47,024 bases of DNA. Source: an uncultured Bacteroidales bacterium (GTDB lineage Bacteria > Bacteroidota > Bacteroidia > Bacteroidales > Tenuifilaceae). Positions 42,925 through 47,024 of the stretch are shown piece after piece (positions within the stretch are counted from its first letter, which is position 1; each line of letters starts with the position of its first letter). Below the pieces are notes generated by a model. The model was not told the origin of the DNA, did not search any database, and saw only the letters and a list, made by a program, of their open reading frames with translations. The position numbers were made by a program, and so were the translations under genes. The stretch is from the NCBI GenBank assembly GCA_937926785.1, contig CALBBQ010000019.1:1-47024 (forward strand), in the 5' to 3' direction.

Positions 42925-44286
42925 ATGTCTTTACCAGGTAAACGCGATAGCTTTGGAAGTAAGTTTGGCATTATTGCCGCAGCAGCAGGCTCGGCTGTTG
43001 GACTTGGAAACATCTGGAAGTTCCCATATATAACCGGGCAAAATGGCGGGGGCGCATTTTTGCTGATTTACCTACTGTGTGTTTTATTACTGGGCGTTCC
43101 CGTTATGATCTCGGAGTTTACAATAGGGCGAAGTGGAAAACGTAACGTATTTGGTTCCTTTAAATCATTGGCTCCGGATTCACCTTGGTATTTTGTCGGT
43201 ATTATGGGAGTGGTTGCGGCGTTCGTAATCCTTTCCTTCTATAGCGCGGTGGCAGGTTGGACCCTGGAGTACATAGTAAAGTCTTTAACCATTGGGTTTG
43301 GTAATCAAAGTACGGGTGAGCTAAGCAAGGCCTTTAGTAGCTTTCTGGCGCATCCGTTACGACCGGTTATCTGGCAACTCCTTTTCATGCTTCTCACCGC
43401 ACTTATTGTGGTAGGAGGAATAAAAAATGGGATTGAACGGTACAACAAGTTCTTAATGCCCATTCTGGTGTTCTTTTTGCTTTTGCTTTGTGTACGTTCT
43501 GTAACTCTTCCCGGGTCTGAGAAGGGACTTAGCTTTCTTTTTAAGCCGGATTTCTCAAGAGTAAATATCAAAACAATTCTTTTTGCTATGGGACAGGCTT
43601 TCTTTTCCCTTAGCCTGGGTATGGGAGCATTGATAACCTACGCATCTTATTTCAGGAAGACTGACAACTTGGGTAGAACAGCGATGACGGTTTCCCTAGC
43701 CGATACAATGATAGCGATTTTAGCCGGAGTTGTTATTTTTCCTGCTGTTTTCTCATTTAACATTGAGCCAACTGCAGGTCCAAGCCTCGTATTCATAACG
43801 CTTCCCGAAATATTCAGCCATCTTCCCTTAGGAAATCTTTTTGGACTTGTATTCTTTATTTTACTGGCAGTGGCAGCATTAACATCAACCGTTTCGGTGC
43901 TCGAAGTGGTTGTTGCCTACTTTTCCGAAGAACTGGGCATATCGCGTAAAAAAGCAACCGTGCTTGCATCGGTATCTATTTCAATTCTGGGAATTTTTGC
44001 ATCGCTCTCGTTTGGACCATTAAGTAGCTTCAAACTTTTTGGTAAAAGCATTTTCGATTTACTCGATTTTATTGCATCAAACATACTGCTACCCGGAGGT
44101 GGATTGCTGATAGTCATATTTGTTGGTTGGTACCTGAACGGAAAATTTGTGTTGAACGAGGTTTCCAACTCAGGAGAGTTAAAGGTGAAGTATTTTCCTG
44201 TTTACCTGTTTATCGTTCGATTTATTGCTCCTGTTGCCATTGCTGCCATTTTTATTTATTCGGTGTTCTATGGTTCGCTTGGATAG
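42925..44286 (+). CDS. neurotransmitter:sodium symporter (NSS) family transporter
   Basis: A 453-aa inner-membrane protein with about 11-12 helices, LeuT fold. The NSS signature GSAVGLGNIWKFPYITGQNGGGAFLLIY in helix 1 contains the sodium and substrate site; LGVPVMISEFTIGR follows. Helices 6 to 8 include FSLSLGMGALITYASYF and ALTSTVSVLEVVVAYF. It imports an amino acid with Na+; tryptophan, leucine or similar cannot be distinguished. Start ATG 42925 (MSLPGKRDSFGSKFG) is chosen because the terminator of fbaB lies within the longer frame beginning at 42799. An AGCS transporter gene follows after 9 nt, so two sodium-driven amino-acid transporters share a unit. Confidence 0.92.
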   Translation: MSLPGKRDSFGSKFGIIAAAAGSAVGLGNIWKFPYITGQNGGGAFLLIYLLCVLLLGVPVMISEFTIGRSGKRNVFGSFKSLAPDSPWYFVGIMGVVAAFVILSFYSAVAGWTLEYIVKSLTIGFGNQSTGELSKAFSSFLAHPLRPVIWQLLFMLLTALIVVGGIKNGIERYNKFLMPILVFFLLLLCVRSVTLPGSEKGLSFLFKPDFSRVNIKTILFAMGQAFFSLSLGMGALITYASYFRKTDNLGRTAMTVSLADTMIAILAGVVIFPAVFSFNIEPTAGPSLVFITLPEIFSHLPLGNLFGLVFFILLAVAALTSTVSVLEVVVAYFSEELGISRKKATVLASVSISILGIFASLSFGPLSSFKLFGKSIFDLLDFIASNILLPGGGLLIVIFVGWYLNGKFVLNEVSNSGELKVKYFPVYLFIVRFIAPVAIAAIFIYSVFYGSLG

Positions 44287-44295
44287 CTGATTGCC

Positions 44296-45762
44296 ATGGA
44301 TGAGTTTATAAACTCCCTATTTGAGCCACTTGTTCGGATATTATCCGGATTTCTGTTTTGGGACCCCTTCAGGGCGTTAGGAGTTAACTTGGGTTTTCGC
44401 TTTCCGCTTGTGGTTCTTTGGCTTATGGTTTGGGGAGCTTACTTTACCATCCGAATGGGGTTTATCAATGTAAGAGCATTTTGGCATTCCATTCAAATTA
44501 CCACCGGTAGGCTCGATAGGGATAGTAAAAAGGGCGAGGTATCACATTTTCAGGCCTTGGCCACTGCACTATCGGCAACAGTTGGACTTGGTAATATAGC
44601 AGGGGTTGCCATTGCAATCAGTTTAGGTGGTCCCGGAGCAACCTTTTGGATGATCATGGCCGGGTTACTGGGGATGTCGCTTAAATTTACCGAATGTACG
44701 CTTGGTCAAAAGTACAGGCTCATAGATAAAAATGGCAGGGTATCGGGTGGTCCGATGTACTATTTAAGCCAAGGGCTTGCCAAGCGAAATATGAAAACAT
44801 TTGGGAAAATTTTAGCCGTGATATTCTCAGTATTGGTCATTGGTGCCTCATTTGGTGGCGGCAACATGTTTCAGGCAAACCAGGCTTTCTCCCAGATGGC
44901 ATACATAATTCCGTGGTTAAACGGTAAGGGAACATTCTTTGGATTGTTTTTAGCCTTACTGGTAGGGATTGTGGTACTTGGGGGAATAAAAAGCATTGCC
45001 AGGGTTGCATCGCGCATTGTTCCGCTTATGGTTGTAGTTTACATATCTGCCTCGCTTATCATTATCTTTCTAAACATTTCGAGAGTGGGGGAAGTGTTTA
45101 CGCTAATAGTTGAGCAGGCCTTTGGGGTTAAAGCAATAGCCGGTGGATTTTTTGGTGCATTCATCATTGGTTTTCAACGTGGAGCATTTTCCAATGAAGC
45201 TGGCATTGGCTCTGCCTCCATTGCCCATTCCGCTGCTCGTACCGATGAACCTGTCAGCGAGGGCATAGTCGCACTTCTAGAGCCTTTTATCGATACTGTG
45301 GTGGTTTGCACAATGACCGCGCTGGTAATTAACTTTACTGGTTTAACCGCTGAAGGCAATGCTTTGCAGGGATCGCAGCTAACCTCAGCTGCTTTTGCCA
45401 CGGTATTCCCTTGGTTCCCATACATTCTGGCATTTGCCATTCTACTCTTTGCCTTTTCAACCATGATTAGCTGGTCGTACTATGGCCTAAAGGGTTTTAA
45501 CTATCTTTTCGGGGAATTCTTAAACCGTTACATCCCGGTACCTGAAGCATCAACAAAGGTGTACTACATTTTCTTCCTGATTTTTGTAGTAGTGGGAAGT
45601 GCATCGAACCTGTGGGCGGTTATGGACTTTTCCGACATGATGATACTGGGAATGGCTTTCCCTAATATACTAGGAATGCTTTTTTTGGCGGGCGAAGTTA
45701 AAGCCGATTTGGATAGCTACTGGAGGCGATGGAAGCAGGGTGAGCTCCATAAGAGAAGGTAG
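44296..45762 (+). CDS. sodium:alanine/glycine symporter (AGCS family)
   Basis: A 488-aa inner-membrane protein with about 11 helices. The family signature GFQRGAFSNEAGIGSASIAHSAART is in the middle. It also has the N-terminal VSHFQALATALSATVGLGNIAGVAIAISLGGPGATFWM and SGGPMYYLSQGL, plus C-terminal AFSTMISWSYYGLKGFNYLFG. AGCS proteins take up alanine or glycine with Na+. It lies 9 nt after the NSS gene. The sodium gradient it needs would be supplied by NQR. Confidence 0.94.
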   Translation: MDEFINSLFEPLVRILSGFLFWDPFRALGVNLGFRFPLVVLWLMVWGAYFTIRMGFINVRAFWHSIQITTGRLDRDSKKGEVSHFQALATALSATVGLGNIAGVAIAISLGGPGATFWMIMAGLLGMSLKFTECTLGQKYRLIDKNGRVSGGPMYYLSQGLAKRNMKTFGKILAVIFSVLVIGASFGGGNMFQANQAFSQMAYIIPWLNGKGTFFGLFLALLVGIVVLGGIKSIARVASRIVPLMVVVYISASLIIIFLNISRVGEVFTLIVEQAFGVKAIAGGFFGAFIIGFQRGAFSNEAGIGSASIAHSAARTDEPVSEGIVALLEPFIDTVVVCTMTALVINFTGLTAEGNALQGSQLTSAAFATVFPWFPYILAFAILLFAFSTMISWSYYGLKGFNYLFGEFLNRYIPVPEASTKVYYIFFLIFVVVGSASNLWAVMDFSDMMILGMAFPNILGMLFLAGEVKADLDSYWRRWKQGELHKRR

Positions 45763-45924
45763 CACGCTCGTTTTGAACGGCTTGTTTATACCTGGTTGTA
45801 CGAAAATGCCTTGAAAACGGGCGAATACCTATACTTCTCCCCGCATCAATTTTAAGGTGGGTAAAAGAAAATTCTTATCATAATTTCATTAACTTTAGGT
45901 TTATACATAAAGCGTTGGCTATCC

Positions 45925-46830
45925 ATGAAAAAGTTGTGGGTTAGCATTAAATCTTACCTAACCTTTTTACGCGGTGAGCGCAATGCTACTGCTATACTTT
46001 TGGTTATCCTTGTGCTGGCAATAGTCGTGCAATTCCTGCTAAGTAGCATAATCAGCAGCGATACTATCGCTGATGCTAAACTCATTGAACGTGCCGATAG
46101 CTTTTTTCTTACACTTAAGTATCACCCTCCAGAAAGGGAGATTGAACCCGTTAGCGGAATCATTGCTGAGCTTCCGGCTCCCAAAAAGCGCGGCTCATTT
46201 ACCTTTGATCCTAACACCATATCGGTAGATAGCCTCGTTGAACTTGGATTAAGCCAAAAACAAGCCGAGGTGTTTGTAAAGTATCGGATGAAGGGTGGTA
46301 TTTTTAGATCGCCCGACGATCTTGACCGGATTTACGTTCTGGATTCTTCGCTATTGTTGCATCTTAAGCCTTTGGTTCGGATCGTAGCCCGGGCCGATTC
46401 CCTTTCGTCGAACTTAAAAATTGAAGAACCCCTGAGGGTTGAGCTGAATAGTGCCGATACGTTATTACTCATACGTCTGAAAGGTATTGGGAAAACGTTT
46501 GCCAAACGTATTGCAAACTACCGAACGCTTCTTGGGGGTTTTTACAGCACCGCACAGCTTATGGAGGTTTACGGTTTTACCGAACAAATGTATGAGCAGA
46601 TTGCTTCAAGTGTTTGGGTTGACCCCTCGAAGGTGAGAAAAATAAACATTAACCTTGTGAAATTTGAAGATTTACGAGTTCACCCGTATGTTTCAGATTA
46701 TCAGGCCAAATCTATAATTTACTACCGAACTCAAAGAGGAGGTATTCGATCACTCAACGAAATCTTGGAAAACAAGCTAATGCCCAAAGAGCGGTTTGAG
46801 AAGCTCGAACCCTATTTAACCTTGGAATAA
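45925..46830 (+). CDS. helix-hairpin-helix (ComEA-like) domain protein
   Basis: A 301-aa protein with one N-terminal membrane helix (ATAILLVILVLAIVVQFLLSS), a linker, then three ComEA-type HhH units. They are around FDPNTISVDSLVELGLSQKQAEVFVKYR, VELNSADTLLLIRLKGIGKTFAKRIANYRTLLGGF and ININLVKFEDLRVHPYVSDYQAKSIIYYR. Such repeats bind DNA in the ComEA competence protein, but in Bacteroidota membrane-anchored forms are common and their role is open. No competence genes are adjacent. It is the last host gene before the insertion sequence. Confidence 0.85.
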   Translation: MKKLWVSIKSYLTFLRGERNATAILLVILVLAIVVQFLLSSIISSDTIADAKLIERADSFFLTLKYHPPEREIEPVSGIIAELPAPKKRGSFTFDPNTISVDSLVELGLSQKQAEVFVKYRMKGGIFRSPDDLDRIYVLDSSLLLHLKPLVRIVARADSLSSNLKIEEPLRVELNSADTLLLIRLKGIGKTFAKRIANYRTLLGGFYSTAQLMEVYGFTEQMYEQIASSVWVDPSKVRKININLVKFEDLRVHPYVSDYQAKSIIYYRTQRGGIRSLNEILENKLMPKERFEKLEPYLTLE

Positions 46831-46933
46831 CGATTTTACCGATAAACCGGATAGAACTTTAAAAAAAACCACTACTGTCCGACAAAAAAGTAGAATAAGG
46901 GGGTTTCACCCGAAGGATTCGCCCCCGATGTTG

Positions 46934-46941
46934 TAGATTTG
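46934..46941 (+). promoter_or_regulatory. possible -7 promoter box of the IS transposase
   Basis: TAGATTTG matches TAnnTTTG, 21 nt before the transposase ATG. It sits inside an imperfect inverted repeat (TGTTG at 46929-46933 with CAACA at 46959-46963) that spans the start codon region. Confidence 0.4.
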
Positions 46942-46962
46942 TTTTGCACACAAACTAACAAC

Positions 46963-47024
46963 ATGAGCAAAAATACGGAAATAAAATTAGTCGGACAGCC
47001 GATTTTCAAACAAGTTGTCAATTT
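46963..47024 (+). CDS. transposase, 5' end only (probably IS4-like)
   Basis: Twenty codons are visible: MSKNTEIKLVGQPIFKQVVN, continuing past the window. The GQPIFxQ start resembles the N-terminal domain (DUF4372 type) of IS4-family transposases common in Bacteroidales. The catalytic DDE region is outside. Assignment to IS4 is tentative; transposase identity is supported mainly by the IS-end-like sequence upstream. Confidence 0.6.
   Translation, partial: MSKNTEIKLVGQPIFKQVVN

Larger units (their letters stand above)
46871..47024 (+). mobile_element. left end of an insertion sequence (truncated by window)
   Basis: From about 46871 the sequence changes to a likely IS end (ACTACTGTCCGACAAAAAAG), with a CTACT/AGTAG inverted pair. 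A 5' region follows with a hairpin (GGGGG 46899-46903 with CCCCC 46922-46926; inner CGAA/TTCG), a promoter box TAGATTTG (46934-46941) and a transposase start at 46963. The right end is outside the window, so terminal inverted repeats and target duplication cannot be checked. Confidence 0.6.

Overview
The window looks like chromosomal DNA of a Bacteroidota member, most likely of the Bacteroidales. It holds several type IX secretion (T9SS) genes (porU, porV, gldJ, a porP/sprF-type gene, a Plug-domain gene, porT) and a TamL-type lipoprotein. It also has a complete Na+-NQR operon, a menaquinone methyltransferase, few Shine-Dalgarno sequences, and many upstream boxes matching the Bacteroidota -7 element TAnnTTTG. 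I could not run any search, so family names rest on motifs and remembered family features.

Layout. 1-695: right end of a CRISPR array with 46-nt repeats and 29-30-nt spacers; its last repeat is split by a small GC-rich palindrome. 785-3233: urocanate hydratase and a small lipoprotein. 3230-9476 (minus): operon-like run porU-porV-ispF-CoA-binding protein-thioredoxin-like protein. 9588-13589 (plus): porP/sprF, gldJ, murF. 13605-14608: tRNA-Val locus carrying two tandem GIY-YIG nuclease cassettes and two decayed tRNA pieces. 14730-16013 (minus): folC. 16172-22415 (plus): PIN-PhoH ATPase, sixA, ppk1, ppx/gppA, mtaB. 22476-24850 (minus): caspase-like lipoprotein and T9SS Plug-domain protein. 24959-30859 (plus): nqrABCDEF. 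31228-32691 (minus): zinc peptidase and SDR. 32907-38272 (plus): purL, menG/ubiE, porT, FAD-dependent dehydrogenase. 38310-39059 (minus): SpoU methyltransferase. 39305-46830 (plus): tamL, class I aldolase, NSS and AGCS amino-acid transporters, HhH protein. 46871-47024: left end of an insertion sequence cut off by the window.

How the genes fit together. Most of the window is conserved core: envelope biogenesis and T9SS, a sodium-based respiratory chain (NQR feeding menaquinone, with sodium-coupled amino-acid uptake further on), polyphosphate metabolism (ppk1 and ppx overlap by 4 nt, preceded by sixA), peptidoglycan, folate, purine and isoprenoid synthesis, and tRNA/rRNA modification.

The most unusual part is the tRNA-Val locus. 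An intact tRNA-Val(UAC) and its terminator are followed by two copies of a roughly 370-381-bp unit. Each unit is one 91-codon GIY-YIG nuclease gene whose 3' end runs into a 3' tRNA-Val fragment plus the same terminator hairpin. In those fragments the anticodon arm is replaced by a 7-bp palindrome whose loop holds the stop codon of the nuclease gene. Two further 70-bp units made of a tRNA 5' part lie on the other side of the tRNA. This looks like a very small tRNA-targeting nuclease element and is my main candidate for an undescribed system.
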